Positions 30,590 through 39,896 are shown, counted from the first letter of the stretch. The stretch: 44,711 nt of DNA from Burkholderiales bacterium (GCA_013695435.1 JACDAM010000082.1:1-44711), one strand, 5' to 3'. Notes: generated by a model from the sequence alone, not told the origin. Translations and numbers: made by a program.

Positions 30590-31261
30590 TCAGTCACGCG
30601 TCTCGAGCGGCAGCGCGCTATGCAGCACAGCCTTGATCAGCGGCACGGTGATATCGCGCTTCTCGGCCAGCGCCATGATGTCGGCGGCGTGAAACAGCGC
30701 GAGCAGCGAGCGCATATCGCGCTGGGTATGGCGCAGCAGATAATCGCCGACATCCCGGCTTAACTTCAAGCCGCGCGCCTCGGCGCAACGCGCAAGCGCG
30801 GCAATTTTTTCGGCGTCCGACAGCGCATGCACCTGGTAGGTCAATCCTGCGCATAATCGCGTCTTCACGTCTTCACGCAGCGCAAGCTGGGCCGGCGGAA
30901 TGCTGCCAGCGACGAGCAGCAAGGTTTGCGGCTTGGCGTTATATAGATTGAACAATTCGATCTGGCTCGCTTCGCCGAGCCGTTCCACATCATCGAGCGC
31001 AAGCGGCGACGCGTCTTTTGCGATCAACCCGGGCTGGTCCGCGCAATGGAGATAGCGCGCGCCGCGTCGGGCCGCCACGGCGGCGCGCAGCAAATGCGTG
31101 CGGCCCGAACCCGGTTTGCCCCACAGATAAACCAACCGCTCGGGCGACTTGCCGGCGACAAAATCGCGCAGCGTCTGCAGCGATTCGCCGTTGCGGCCAA
31201 TGATGAAATTATCGAAATCCGGCGGCGCAGGCGGCGCGATATCGAGAGCGAGCTGCTTCAT
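30590..31261 (-). CDS. hda: DnaA regulatory inactivator Hda
   Basis: 223 residues, a single AAA+ DnaA-like domain without the DnaA DNA-binding domain. It has Walker A GKPGSGRTH, ALDDVERL in the Walker B position, and the C-terminal sensor-II region with LLRHTQRDMRSLLAL. A short N-terminal LALDIAPP segment fits the clamp-binding motif. With the DNA-loaded beta clamp it stimulates hydrolysis of DnaA-ATP to stop re-initiation. It lies 36 bp after perM. Confidence 0.93.
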   Translation of the reverse strand: MKQLALDIAPPAPPDFDNFIIGRNGESLQTLRDFVAGKSPERLVYLWGKPGSGRTHLLRAAVAARRGARYLHCADQPGLIAKDASPLALDDVERLGEASQIELFNLYNAKPQTLLLVAGSIPPAQLALREDVKTRLCAGLTYQVHALSDAEKIAALARCAEARGLKLSRDVGDYLLRHTQRDMRSLLALFHAADIMALAEKRDITVPLIKAVLHSALPLETRD

Positions 31262-31297
31262 GCGCGCAGATCGGCGGCCGCTGGCAGAACGTGGGCG

Positions 31298-32398
31298 TCA
31301 AACGGCATCTTCGCCATCGGCGTCGACGATCACATGCTCGGGGCGAGTGCCGTAAAGATCGCTGGACACGTATTTAGCCCGCAAATGGCGCCAGCCGACC
31401 AGCAACATCGCTGACGCCGGCAGCGCAAGCAGCACGCCAAAAAATCCGAATAACTGGCCGAATGCCATCAGCGCGAAAATCACCATCACCGGATGCAGGC
31501 CGATGCGCTCGCCCACCAGGCGCGGCGTGACGACATAGCCTTCGAGCAACTGGCCGATAATGAAAACGATCCAGATCGGAATCAGGCCGGTGAAGGATTG
31601 AACCTGCAGAATGCCAGTCAGCGTCGCGAACACGAAACCGGCGATCGCCCCCAGAAACGGGACGAACACCAGAATGCCCGATACGATGCCGATCGGCAGC
31701 GCGTAGTCGAGGCCGACCAGCCACAATCCTGTCACATAATAGGCGCTCATCAACAGCATCACCGACAGCGTGCCGCGCAAAAATTCGCCGAGTACGACAT
31801 CGATATCGCGCGCCAGGTGCGCGATCTGGCCGAACCAGCGGCGCGGGATGACCTCGGCCAGGCCTTTGATGATTTCGTCCCAGTCGCGCAATACGTAAAA
31901 CAGCACGACCGGAACCAGCACAAAATTGACGGCAAAATTCAGCAGCGCCACGCCGCCCGTTCGCAAAGAGGGCAGTACTTTCGATGCCAAGCCGTCGGCC
32001 GCCGGCAAGTTTTCCATTAGCGCTTCCTTGATCCCGGAACGGCTCAAGTCGAGTTCGATTCCGTAACGCGCAAACCACGGTTCTACGCTTTTCGTCAGCC
32101 AGTCGATCGAGCCCGGCAGCCGCTGAATCAGGGTAGCGGCCTGCTGGGTAAAAAGCGGCACAAGAATAAAAATCAGCAGAACGAACAGCCCGAGCAGCAT
32201 CAGCATGACCAGCGTTACGCCGAGCGCGCGCGGGACTTTTCGCGCTTCGAGCTTGTCGACCAGCGGATCGCAGATGTAGGCTAGGATCGCGGCAAACAGA
32301 AACGGCGTCAGGATCGGGCTCAGGACCCAGATCAGCCACGCCACCAGCGCCGCGAGCACGACCCACCAGACGGTATTGGCGGGCCGTTCAGAATGCAT
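31298..32398 (-). CDS. AI-2E family transporter (PerM-like)
   Basis: 366 residues from the ATG at 32398; an in-frame start 60 bp upstream would cross the purM promoter region. About eight membrane helices are predicted: two or three near the N-terminus, then a long periplasmic or amphipathic middle part, then the helix bundle with the conserved LVFVPFLGAI-GF and late PRLVGERIGLHPV. Family members export autoinducer-2 or act as Na+/H+ antiporters; the role here is unknown. It is divergent from purM and upstream of hda, a classic order. Confidence 0.9.
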   Translation of the reverse strand: MHSERPANTVWWVVLAALVAWLIWVLSPILTPFLFAAILAYICDPLVDKLEARKVPRALGVTLVMLMLLGLFVLLIFILVPLFTQQAATLIQRLPGSIDWLTKSVEPWFARYGIELDLSRSGIKEALMENLPAADGLASKVLPSLRTGGVALLNFAVNFVLVPVVLFYVLRDWDEIIKGLAEVIPRRWFGQIAHLARDIDVVLGEFLRGTLSVMLLMSAYYVTGLWLVGLDYALPIGIVSGILVFVPFLGAIAGFVFATLTGILQVQSFTGLIPIWIVFIIGQLLEGYVVTPRLVGERIGLHPVMVIFALMAFGQLFGFFGVLLALPASAMLLVGWRHLRAKYVSSDLYGTRPEHVIVDADGEDAV

Positions 32399-32475
32399 TT
32401 GGGTTAAAATCGGACGGGAAAGGCATAGCGCCGACAGTATAAACCAAGCGAGTAGCACGAACTCCAGGCCAGCCC

Positions 32476-33525
32476 TTGAAACGCTCCTCCGCAGCCGAAC
32501 CCCTCGATTACCGCGCCGCCGGCGTTGACATTGCCGCCGGCGATCAACTGGTCGAAAACATCAAGCCGCTCGCCCGGAAAACGTTGCGCGAAGGTGTTCT
32601 GGCGGGCATTGGCGGCTTTGGCGCGCTGTTCGAAATCTCCAGAAAATATCGCGAGCCGGTGCTGGTTTCCGGAACCGACGGCGTCGGCACCAAACTCAAG
32701 CTCGCGTTCGCACTGGGTCGGCACGATACGGTCGGCATTGATCTGGTCGCGATGAGCGTCAACGATATTCTGGTGCAGGGCGCCGAGCCGCTGTTCTTTC
32801 TCGATTATTTCGCCTGCGGCAAACTCGATGTCGATGTCGCGACGCGCGTCGTTGCCGGGATTGCGCGCGGCTGCGAACAGGCCGGCTGCGCGCTGATCGG
32901 CGGCGAAACCGCTGAGATGCCCGGCATGTACCCGGCCGGCGAATACGATCTCGCGGGGTTTGCCGTCGGCGTGGTCGAAAAAAGCGCGATCGTCGATGGC
33001 CGCGATATTGTGCCCGGCGATGTTGTCATCGGTTTGGCCTCATCCGGCGCGCATTCCAACGGGTATTCGCTGATCCGCAAAATTATCGAAACGCGCGGCA
33101 TCGACCTCGCCGCCGACTTCCACGGCAAGCCGCTGGCCGATGCGGTGATGGCGCCGACGCGCATTTACGTCAAGCCGCTGCTCGAATTGATCGCGGCCGT
33201 ACCGGTTAAAGGCATGGCGCACATTACTGGCGGTGGTTTGCTCGAAAACATTCCGCGCGTTCTTTCCGATCGGTTACGCGCAGTATTGGATAAACGGAGC
33301 TGGATCAGGCCGCCGCTATTCGACTGGCTGCAGCGCGAAGGCGCTATCGACGAGCAGGAGATGCACCGCGTGTTCAACTGCGGCATCGGCATGGTCGTGA
33401 TCGTTGCCGCCGAGGATGAGGCGCGCGCGTTGCAATGCCTGCGCAATACGCATGAATCCGCTGCGCGCATCGGCAGCATCGCGGCGCGCCAACCGGATCA
33501 GGCGAGAACTGTTGTGATGGACTGA
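32476..33525 (+). CDS. purM: Phosphoribosylformylglycinamidine cyclo-ligase (AIR synthetase)
   Basis: 349 residues. It closes the imidazole ring of AIR, the fifth purine step. The motifs [39 protein letters not shown] and [13 protein letters not shown] are present. The start codon is TTG at 32476; no in-frame ATG or GTG fits the family N-terminus better. A TATAAA box about 35 bp upstream may be its -10. purN follows after 13 bp. Confidence 0.96.
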   Translation: MKRSSAAEPLDYRAAGVDIAAGDQLVENIKPLARKTLREGVLAGIGGFGALFEISRKYREPVLVSGTDGVGTKLKLAFALGRHDTVGIDLVAMSVNDILVQGAEPLFFLDYFACGKLDVDVATRVVAGIARGCEQAGCALIGGETAEMPGMYPAGEYDLAGFAVGVVEKSAIVDGRDIVPGDVVIGLASSGAHSNGYSLIRKIIETRGIDLAADFHGKPLADAVMAPTRIYVKPLLELIAAVPVKGMAHITGGGLLENIPRVLSDRLRAVLDKRSWIRPPLFDWLQREGAIDEQEMHRVFNCGIGMVVIVAAEDEARALQCLRNTHESAARIGSIAARQPDQARTVVMD

Positions 33526-33538
33526 CGTCTGAGCCCTG

Positions 33539-34231
33539 ATGCAAAACATCGTCGTCCTGATCTCCGGACGAGGCAGCAACTTGCGGGCAATTCTGGAGGC
33601 GATCGATGCCGGCTTGCCGCTGCGCGTTGCCTGCGTGATCAGCGACAAACCGGCCGCAGCCGGCCTCGAACTCGCGCGTCGGCGCGGCATCGCGAGCCGC
33701 GTTGTCGAACATCGCGCCGGCCCATCGCAAGAGCCGCCCGATCAGCGCGCCGGCTTCGACCATGCGCTCGCTGCCGCAATTGACGAATTCGACCCCGCGC
33801 TCATCGTGTTGGCCGGATTCATGCGCATCTTGTCGGCCGGATTCGTGGCGCGCTATGCCGGCCGCATGATGAATATCCATCCGTCATTGCTGCCCGCATT
33901 TCCCGGACTGCACACGCATCGCCGTGCGCTGGAAGCCGGGGTAAAAATTCACGGCTGCACCGTGCACTTTGTGACCGAGGCGCTCGATAACGGGCCGATC
34001 ATCGCACAGGCCGCCGTGGTGGTCCAAGACGACGACACCGAAGCCAGCCTGGCGGCGCGTGTGCTCGAACAGGAGCACCGGATTTACCCGTTGGCGTTAC
34101 GCTTGTTTGCCGGGAACCGGCTGCGCATTACCGGCAATCGCGTGCGTGTCGCGGTCGGCGGCGAGGTCGGCTTCGCGGTGGATGACACCGCCGTGAATCA
34201 GAACACCAACTTTCCGAACCTCACGACATGA
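33539..34231 (+). CDS. purN: Phosphoribosylglycinamide formyltransferase
   Basis: 230 residues, slightly longer than the usual ~212 because of a C-terminal tail. It formylates GAR using 10-formyl-THF. It has VLISGRGSNL near the start, the catalytic MNIHPSLLPAFPGLHTH, and the conserved GCTVHFVTEALDNGPIIAQ with its Asp. It follows purM and overlaps the next gene by 4 bp (ATGA). Confidence 0.96.
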   Translation: MQNIVVLISGRGSNLRAILEAIDAGLPLRVACVISDKPAAAGLELARRRGIASRVVEHRAGPSQEPPDQRAGFDHALAAAIDEFDPALIVLAGFMRILSAGFVARYAGRMMNIHPSLLPAFPGLHTHRRALEAGVKIHGCTVHFVTEALDNGPIIAQAAVVVQDDDTEASLAARVLEQEHRIYPLALRLFAGNRLRITGNRVRVAVGGEVGFAVDDTAVNQNTNFPNLTT

Positions 34232-34944
34232 CCAACATCGTTGAATCCGTGATCGCAGTCTTGGTGCTTTCCGTAGCCGCGTTCGCGGCCGCGGCCAATT
34301 CGCCGGCCCCGAATCTGCCGGAAAAGATAAACCTCAGCTATGAAATCACCAGCGGCGGCGGTGTCGTCGGCGTGGCCGAGCAGACGGTTACGAGGGACGG
34401 CGCCGAATACGCGATCACCAACCAGATGACGCCGAAAGGCCTGCTCGCGCTGTTCAACAAGGACGCCATCGAGCAATCGAGCCGCGGCAGCATCACGGCG
34501 AACGGCTTGCGCCCCGAGGAATATCGCGACCGGCGCGGCGGCAAGGCGCCAACCGTGGCGACCTTCAACTGGGATGCGGCATCGCTCAACCTGCTGCGCC
34601 AAGGCCGCGAGACCAGACTGCCGCTCGAAAAAAACACGCTCGATCGTCTGAGCTTTCCTTTCAGCTTTGCCTTTTCGCAGACACCGGATAAAAAGCTTTC
34701 CATTGCGATGACCGACGGCAAGCGCATCAAGACTTACGACTATGTGCTCGCCGGGCGGGAAAAGCTGAAAACGCCGATCGGCGAATTGCAGACGCTGCAT
34801 CTCATCAAGCAACGCGAAAACGACGACGACAGCCGCACCGAGCTGTGGCTCGCGCTCGATCATCATTTGTTGCCGGTGCGCCTCCTGGTCGCCGAGGATG
34901 GCAAGCCCGCGCTCGACCAGGTCATCACCAAGATCCGTTATTGA
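34228..34944 (+). CDS. DUF3108 family periplasmic protein
   Basis: 238 residues. A signal peptide (about 1-22, ending FAAAA) leads into a beta-rich domain of the DUF3108 family (YEITSGGGVVGVAEQTV, GLRPEEYRDRRGG, then the YDY--G-E-L-TP-GE-QT motif). The function of the family is unknown. Its overlap with purN and location before rsmB are common in betaproteobacteria but do not point to a purine role. Confidence 0.85.
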   Translation: MTNIVESVIAVLVLSVAAFAAAANSPAPNLPEKINLSYEITSGGGVVGVAEQTVTRDGAEYAITNQMTPKGLLALFNKDAIEQSSRGSITANGLRPEEYRDRRGGKAPTVATFNWDAASLNLLRQGRETRLPLEKNTLDRLSFPFSFAFSQTPDKKLSIAMTDGKRIKTYDYVLAGREKLKTPIGELQTLHLIKQRENDDDSRTELWLALDHHLLPVRLLVAEDGKPALDQVITKIRY

Positions 34945-35040
34945 AGCCGGCTGCCGATCTGCCGGGCCCGGCATCGCTGCGGTTGCTCGCGACAATTTAC
35001 GGGCGTGGGGCGGGCCGGAATTTCAGCTTCGTCACGCCGC

Positions 35041-35085
35041 GCATCGTTCATTCTCGCATCGTTCATTCTCGCATCGTTCATTCTC
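35041..35085 (+). repeat. Three perfect 15-bp tandem repeats upstream of rsmB
   Basis: The unit GCATCGTTCATTCTC occurs three times without a mismatch at 35041-35055, 35056-35070 and 35071-35085. It lies 28 bp before the rsmB start, in what should be the rsmB promoter or leader. Copy number may vary by slippage. Read in frame it would encode HRSFS units, but that frame is outside the homologous protein. Confidence 0.95.
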
Positions 35086-35113
35086 TGCACGGCGCATTGT
35101 CCGTAAAACAGCG

Positions 35114-36409
35114 ATGCGCGTAACCCGTCACGGCCTTGATACCGCTGTCGATGCTCTGCGCGCGGTGCTGCCGCTCGAAAAGCCGGCCGACGCTGTTTTG
35201 CACCAGTTTTTTCGGGACCACGCGAAGCTGTCGCAGAACGAACGCGGATTCATCGCGGACGCTGTTTTCGGCGTGCTGCGCAGGCGCCGTCTGATCGATC
35301 ATTTGATGCTCAAAGCCGGCCAGACAAAAGCGGCTCCCGGCAGCAAGGCGCTCCATGGTCCGCGTCATATGATTCTGGCGTGGCTGGCGAAGGTAGAGGG
35401 GTTGAATGCGCGCGAGCTCGAGCCGGGTCTCTCCGAATCGGAAGCGAAGTGGGTGGCGAATCTGAAAGCGGTCTCGCTTGCTGATCTGTCGCTCGCCGAG
35501 CAGGCCGAACTGCCCGACTGGCTGAGTGAAAAGCTTTCCGGCTTCATGAATGACGATGACATTGTTTCGCTCGGGCGCGGCTTGATGCAGCCGGCGCCGC
35601 TCGATATCCGCGTCAACACCCTGCTCGCCGAGCGCGACGAAGTGTTGCGGCTTTTGCAGGCCGACGGCCTGGCCGCTGAGCCGACGCCCTATTCGCCGAT
35701 CGGCATCCGTGTCCAGGGCCGTCCGCCGCTCAATCGTCATCCGCTCTTTGCCGCGGGCAAAATCGAGGTTCAGGACGAGAGCAGTCAGTTGATCGGCTTC
35801 GTTCTAGCACCCAAACGCCGCAGCATGGTCGTCGATTTTTGCGCCGGCGGCGGCGGCAAAACCCTGCTGCTCGGCGCCATGATGCAGTCGCAGGGCCGGC
35901 TCTATGCGCTCGATGTTTCGGAGAAACGGCTGGCGAATCTCAAGCAGCGCTTGAAGCGATCCGGCTTGAGCAATGTGCATCCACAGTTGATCCAGAACGA
36001 AAACGATATCAAGATAAAACGGCTGACCGGCAAGATCGACAGCGTTCTGGTCGACGCGCCGTGCAGCGGCGTCGGAACGCTGCGACGCAATCCAGACTTA
36101 AAGTGGCGGCAATCGCCGGCCGGCCTCGATGAACTGCGCGACAAGCAGCGCGCCATTTTGCAGGCAGCGTCGGCGTTATTGAAAAAAGGTGGGCGACTGG
36201 TTTACGCGACGTGCAGTTTTCTGCCGGAAGAAAATCAGGACATCGTCGCCGCTTTTCTCGATCGCAATTCCGCTTTCCGGCTTCTTGGCGCAGCTGAACT
36301 GCTTGCGCGCAACGGCATCGCGCTCGATACCGGCGAATATTTTCAGTTACTGCCGCACACGCATGCGACCGACGGCTTCTTCGCGGCAGCGCTGGAAAAA
36401 ACAGACTGA
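35114..36409 (+). CDS. rsmB: 16S rRNA (cytosine-967-C5)-methyltransferase
   Basis: 431 residues (E. coli RsmB is 429). The N-terminal NusB-like RNA-binding domain covers roughly 1-150; the C-terminal Rossmann methyltransferase has VVDFCAGGGGKTLLL (SAM), DAPCSGVGTLRRNPD and the catalytic YATCS. I chose the ATG at 35114 by homology; the open frame continues 72 codons upstream through the 15-bp repeats without similarity. No strong Shine-Dalgarno is visible. Confidence 0.94.
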   Translation: MRVTRHGLDTAVDALRAVLPLEKPADAVLHQFFRDHAKLSQNERGFIADAVFGVLRRRRLIDHLMLKAGQTKAAPGSKALHGPRHMILAWLAKVEGLNARELEPGLSESEAKWVANLKAVSLADLSLAEQAELPDWLSEKLSGFMNDDDIVSLGRGLMQPAPLDIRVNTLLAERDEVLRLLQADGLAAEPTPYSPIGIRVQGRPPLNRHPLFAAGKIEVQDESSQLIGFVLAPKRRSMVVDFCAGGGGKTLLLGAMMQSQGRLYALDVSEKRLANLKQRLKRSGLSNVHPQLIQNENDIKIKRLTGKIDSVLVDAPCSGVGTLRRNPDLKWRQSPAGLDELRDKQRAILQAASALLKKGGRLVYATCSFLPEENQDIVAAFLDRNSAFRLLGAAELLARNGIALDTGEYFQLLPHTHATDGFFAAALEKTD

Positions 36410-36423
36410 AACCATTTCCGCTC

Positions 36424-37017
36424 ATGCCCAGACCATTATTGGCGGCTTTAATCCTGCTGAACTCGCTACTCACGCCACTTACCGCCGGCGCTTTGCAACC
36501 GGCGCCGGACGCGGACCCCAGGATCACTTCGGCCGGCTTGATCGAATACGCGTTCACACCCGGCGATGCGGCCGATGAACTCATCATCAAGGCCATTCGC
36601 AATGCGCGCCGGCAAATCCTCGTGCAGGCCTTCAGCTTCACCCATCGCCGCATCGCCAATGCGCTGATCGCGGCAAAACGGCGCGGCGTAGACGTCCAGA
36701 TTCTGGCCGATGCCGGACAAGTCGACAAGATTCGCACCAGTGTCATCAAGGATCTCGCTGCTGCCGGCTTGCCTGTTTTTCTCGATAGCGCGCACGATTC
36801 GGCGCACGATAAAGTGATGGTCATAGACGCTGGCGGCAGCGAAACTTGTTTGATCACCGGCAGCTACAACTTCACACACGCCGCGCAGTTCAAGAACGCC
36901 GAAAACGTACTCGTGATTCACGGCCGCGCCGTCCTGTCGGACGCCTATCGGGATAACTGGAAACGGCATCGCAACCATGCGCGCTTTTACCGCCCTGCCT
37001 CCGACAAGGTGCGGTAA
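36424..37017 (+). CDS. Secreted phospholipase D-like protein (single HKD motif)
   Basis: 197 residues. A signal peptide (about 1-23) is followed by one PLD domain with the HKD motif His128-x-Lys130-x4-Asp135 (HDKVMVID) and the following GSYNFTHAA. Short, single-HKD, secreted members include Nuc-type endonucleases that work as dimers; phospholipase activity is equally possible. It begins 14 bp after rsmB and is probably co-transcribed. Confidence 0.9.
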   Translation: MPRPLLAALILLNSLLTPLTAGALQPAPDADPRITSAGLIEYAFTPGDAADELIIKAIRNARRQILVQAFSFTHRRIANALIAAKRRGVDVQILADAGQVDKIRTSVIKDLAAAGLPVFLDSAHDSAHDKVMVIDAGGSETCLITGSYNFTHAAQFKNAENVLVIHGRAVLSDAYRDNWKRHRNHARFYRPASDKVR

Positions 37018-37163
37018 CGCACAGAATTCATCCGCGGAACCTGCCATACTACGGTTTCGTGTGTTCCCGGCGTGGGCGGCCGAAACCAAAACGCCCCATG
37101 CGAGTCCTATAAACTCGCGAACTCGCGTACAATTGCTGTTTTTGCCAACTTCAAGGACTTAAC

Positions 37164-38333
37164 GTGCTGAATGGATTGATCGATCTACCGTGGTGGGGCT
37201 ACATCGTCGTGACGCTCGCGCTAACCCATATCACGATCGCGGCTGTTACGATTTTTTTGCACCGCCATCAGGCACACCGCGCGCTCGATCTGCACCCGAT
37301 TGTCAGCCATTTCTTCCGTTTCTGGCTGTGGTTGACAACCGGCATGGAAACCAAGGAATGGGCGGCGGTGCACCGCAAACACCACGCTAGATGCGAAACA
37401 CCGGAAGATCCGCACAGTCCGCAAGTGCTCGGCTTGCGCAAGGTTTTTTGGGAAGGCGCCGAGCTGTACAAAGTCGAATCGAAGAATGCGGAAACCCTGG
37501 AGCGCTTCGGTCAGGGCACACCGGACGACTGGATCGAGCACCATCTTTATGCCAAGCATAGCGTGTGGGGAATTGCGATCATGCTGATCGTCGATGTCGT
37601 CCTGTTCGGTCCGATCGGCATCAGCATGTGGGGCGTCCAGATGCTGTGGATCCCCGTGTTCGCGGCTGGCGTCGTCAATGGCGTCGGCCATTATTGGGGC
37701 TACCGCAATTTCGAATGCGACGATGCGGCGCGCAACATCGTGCCCTGGGGTATCTTGATCGGCGGCGAAGAGCTGCACAACAACCATCATTCGTACCCGA
37801 CGTCGGCTCGGCTGTCGAACAAATGGTATGAATTCGACATCGGCTGGCTGTACATTCGCGTGATGGAAACGGTCGGGTTGGCGCGCGTCAAGAAAAAAGC
37901 GCCGCAGGTCCGCTTCAATACGATGAAAACCGAATGCGACGCTGAAACCTTGCAGGCAGTGATTACGCATCGCTACGACGTGCTGGCGAAATACGCGAAA
38001 TCTTTGCGCCGCACCTGCACTGAGGAACTCGTCAAACTGAAGCAGCGCGCTTCGAATTCGAGCCTTGACCTGTATGCCATGAAGCGCTGGCTGCATAGCG
38101 ATGCGAAGGACCTTGAAGCGAAAGAACGCGCCGAATTCGACGAGGCTTTGCGCCACAGCAAAGTACTGTCGACGGTCTATGCGATGCGGCAGGATCTGTC
38201 CGCGCTATGGCAACGGTCTACGGCGAGCAAGGAGCAACTCGTCAGCCATCTTCAGGACTGGTGCCGGCGCGCCGAAGCGAGCGGCATCGCACCGCTGCAG
38301 GAGTTTTCCAGGAAGCTGCGCTGCTACACGTGA
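37164..38333 (+). CDS. Acyl-CoA/fatty-acid desaturase (delta-9 type)
   Basis: 389 residues starting at GTG 37164, preceded by AAGGACTT. Membrane di-iron desaturase: the three histidine boxes are HRHQAHR (33-39), HRKHH (70-74) and HNNHH (205-209), with hydrophobic helices between. It introduces a double bond into acyl chains and so adjusts membrane fluidity. The ~130 residues after the desaturase core are charged helix typical of proteobacterial members. Two terminator hairpins follow. Confidence 0.92.
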   Translation: MLNGLIDLPWWGYIVVTLALTHITIAAVTIFLHRHQAHRALDLHPIVSHFFRFWLWLTTGMETKEWAAVHRKHHARCETPEDPHSPQVLGLRKVFWEGAELYKVESKNAETLERFGQGTPDDWIEHHLYAKHSVWGIAIMLIVDVVLFGPIGISMWGVQMLWIPVFAAGVVNGVGHYWGYRNFECDDAARNIVPWGILIGGEELHNNHHSYPTSARLSNKWYEFDIGWLYIRVMETVGLARVKKKAPQVRFNTMKTECDAETLQAVITHRYDVLAKYAKSLRRTCTEELVKLKQRASNSSLDLYAMKRWLHSDAKDLEAKERAEFDEALRHSKVLSTVYAMRQDLSALWQRSTASKEQLVSHLQDWCRRAEASGIAPLQEFSRKLRCYT

Positions 38334-38351
38334 GCTCGTTCAACAACGCTA

Positions 38352-38377
38352 AAAGCCCGCATGATGCGGGCTTTTTT
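38352..38377 (+). terminator. Terminator after the desaturase gene
   Basis: AAAGCCCGCAT pairs with ATGCGGGCTTT and is followed by six T residues on the plus strand. The minus strand also ends in T residues, so it may serve the convergent rpmB-rpmG operon too. Confidence 0.85.
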
Positions 38378-38436
38378 AGTTGCGGGTTTCTGGCGAAGAA
38401 GTTTTATACGAGAGATACCGAAGAAATCCCCGCCAA

Positions 38437-38467
38437 GAACAAAGCCCGCGTGCAGCGGGCTTTGTTC
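38437..38467. terminator. Second hairpin, likely rpmB-rpmG terminator
   Basis: A 13-bp perfect stem pairs 38437-38449 (GAACAAAGCCCGC) with 38455-38467 around a 5-nt loop. It lies 46 bp past the rpmG stop on the minus strand. The core AAAGCCCGC/GCGGGCTTT matches the hairpin at 38352-38377, suggesting that one is a duplicate of the other. Confidence 0.65.
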
Positions 38468-38512
38468 TTCCTTTTAAGGCGGTGGGTAAAAGCCGGCTAA
38501 CCTACAATGACA

Positions 38513-38668
38513 TCACTTCAATTTCGTTTCCTTGTATTTGACGTGCTTGCGCACGACCGGATCGTATTTACTGATTTCCATCTTCTCCGGCATCGTGCGT
38601 TTGTTCTTGGTCGTCGTATAAAAATGCCCGGTGCCCGCGGTTGATTCGAGCTTGATCTTGTCGCGCAT
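38513..38668 (-). CDS. rpmG: 50S ribosomal protein L33
   Basis: 51 residues, read on the minus strand from the ATG at 38668 ([20 protein letters not shown]...) to the TGA at 38513-38515. It matches L33, ending [18 protein letters not shown]. It lacks the two CxxC pairs, so it is the zinc-independent form. AGGAG precedes the start. It lies 51 bp after rpmB. Confidence 0.96.
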   Translation of the reverse strand: MRDKIKLESTAGTGHFYTTTKNKRTMPEKMEISKYDPVVRKHVKYKETKLK

Positions 38669-38719
38669 CGCTTGCTCCTGGATTCGCTGTTGTTAAGTCA
38701 CTGGTGATAAGCGCTGGCG

Positions 38720-38956
38720 TTAGATTTTCTCGCCGCGCGCCCGCATGTCGGCGAGCACGGCGTCTATGCCGTTTTTGTCTATCGTACGCAAGCCTGCAGT
38801 CGACAGGCGCAAGCTGACCCAGCGATTTTCGCCTTCGACCCAGAATCTACGGTTCTGCAGATTCGGCAGAAAGCGCCGCTTGGTCCTGTTATTCGCGTGC
38901 GAAACATGATTGCCGGTCAAAGGTTTTTTGCCGGTTACTTCACAAATTCGCGCCAT
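38720..38956 (-). CDS. rpmB: 50S ribosomal protein L28
   Basis: 78 residues with the L28 pattern: [29 protein letters not shown] at the start in the usual order, and [15 protein letters not shown] later. rpmB-rpmG is the standard pair, and radC normally lies just upstream, as the fragment here does. Confidence 0.97.
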   Translation of the reverse strand: MARICEVTGKKPLTGNHVSHANNRTKRRFLPNLQNRRFWVEGENRWVSLRLSTAGLRTIDKNGIDAVLADMRARGEKI

Positions 38957-39075
38957 GATTGCTACAGACCTTGCTCTGCGTGCGGCGCCTGAACTTCCGG
39001 CGGCCCGCTTTTGAGAAAGCGTGCTTTATACCATAATAAGCGCTCATGCCTCAAGCCAGGCCTTCCTGCCGACTG

Positions 39076-39258
39076 CTAAAGCAACCCTCTTTCGGCGAAC
39101 GACAAAGTGCCGGCACCGGCCACAATGAAATGATCGAGCACCTTGATGTCGACAAGAGCAAGCGCCTGTTTCAGCGCTTGTGTTAGCAGTTGATCGGCAT
39201 TGCTCGGCTCGGCGGCGCCGGATGGGTGATTATGGGCGAAAATCACAATAACTTGCAT
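39076..39258 (-). pseudogene. radC: radC C-terminal fragment
   Basis: Sixty residues match only the C-terminal part of RadC (JAMM/MPN+ domain): the metal-binding [28 protein letters not shown] and the terminal SFAERGLL. The N-terminal ~160 residues are missing. Upstream of about 39250 the sequence becomes AT-rich and unrelated. The orientation and place before rpmB-rpmG show it is the remnant of the native radC, cut by a rearrangement or a contig joint. Confidence 0.85.
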
Positions 39259-39351
39259 AATCCTTTGTTATTTATATCATTTTTTAATTGCTTGGTTATT
39301 TACTTACCCGCAGATATACCCGCTTTCGGTTCAGGCAAACTCGTAATTTAT

Positions 39352-39371
39352 TGGTGGAGGCGGCGACAATC
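39352..39371 (-). repeat. Candidate attachment site (left), tRNA/tmRNA 3'-end-like
   Basis: On the minus strand this reads GATTGTCGCCGCCTCCACCA, ending in CCA like a tRNA or tmRNA gene. The window's last bases (44691-44711) give GATTCCCGCCGCCCCACCA, the same apart from two substitutions and one missing base. Together they could be the two ends of an integrated element. Confidence 0.4.
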
Positions 39372-39454
39372 ACACCGCCTTATTAATCAACGCGCTAGAA
39401 TGCTAAACGCCGGATAGCCCCCATGAATACCCCCAGATCGTTTCGGCTGATTTT

Positions 39455-39655
39455 ATGGCTGGATTCAGACTGATTTTATCGTTCCTCGGACGCTCGTCAT
39501 GCGTCGAATCCCTCCAGCGAGTCAGAACTGCGATCGGGATATCGCGCGTACTGATGGCGCCGGTCATGACGCTGGTGATGCATCTCGGATTCGGGGCCGT
39601 TCTCGGCGCGGTTTACGGCTTGTTGCTGCACCGCGGCTCCCTGAACGCGACATGA
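39455..39655 (+). CDS. Small hypothetical membrane protein or gene remnant
   Basis: 66 residues. The C-terminal half (about 34-59) is a hydrophobic, Gly-rich helix (HLGFGAVLGAVYGLLL) like the last helix of small multi-pass membrane proteins. The N-terminal part is undistinguished and no ribosome site is seen, so it may be the 3' end of a gene cut at the junction. Family not recognised. Confidence 0.3.
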   Translation: MAGFRLILSFLGRSSCVESLQRVRTAIGISRVLMAPVMTLVMHLGFGAVLGAVYGLLLHRGSLNAT

Positions 39656-39896
39656 GGCGCTGCGGCGCGTGTAACGATCTCGTCAGGACGGTTGCGCCTT
39701 CTGTCGCTGAACACCAGCCTTGTGGGGGCGGAAAGATTCCGGGTCCTGTCTCCGGCTTGCAAACGGGGCATCTCCGGCCCGACACTCCGGATAGTGTCGC
39801 GCTCTGCCATCTGGTTTGATGCCCAAGGCAACGATCACCGATGCGTCGACGAGGAGTCGGCGCATTTCATCCTGCGAACCAAACAAGGATATTACG

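Larger units (their letters stand above)
39259..39896. other. Junction region, AT-rich then GC-rich, largely non-coding
   Basis: Directly beyond the radC break is ~100 bp of unusually AT-rich sequence (39259-39350), then a tRNA/tmRNA-3'-like motif (39352-39371), then GC-rich sequence with no well-supported gene apart from a possible membrane-protein remnant at 39455-39655. No integrase or transposase is visible. It marks the change from betaproteobacterial to alphaproteobacterial-like genes. Confidence 0.6.

Noticed and set aside
35041-35085. CRISPR-like repeat
   Set aside because: Units are 15 bp and directly adjacent, with no spacers; it is a plain tandem repeat.
34898-35113. N-terminal extension of RsmB through the 15-bp repeats
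   Set aside because: RsmB homology and length fit the ATG at 35114; the extension has no similarity and overlaps the DUF3108 gene end.
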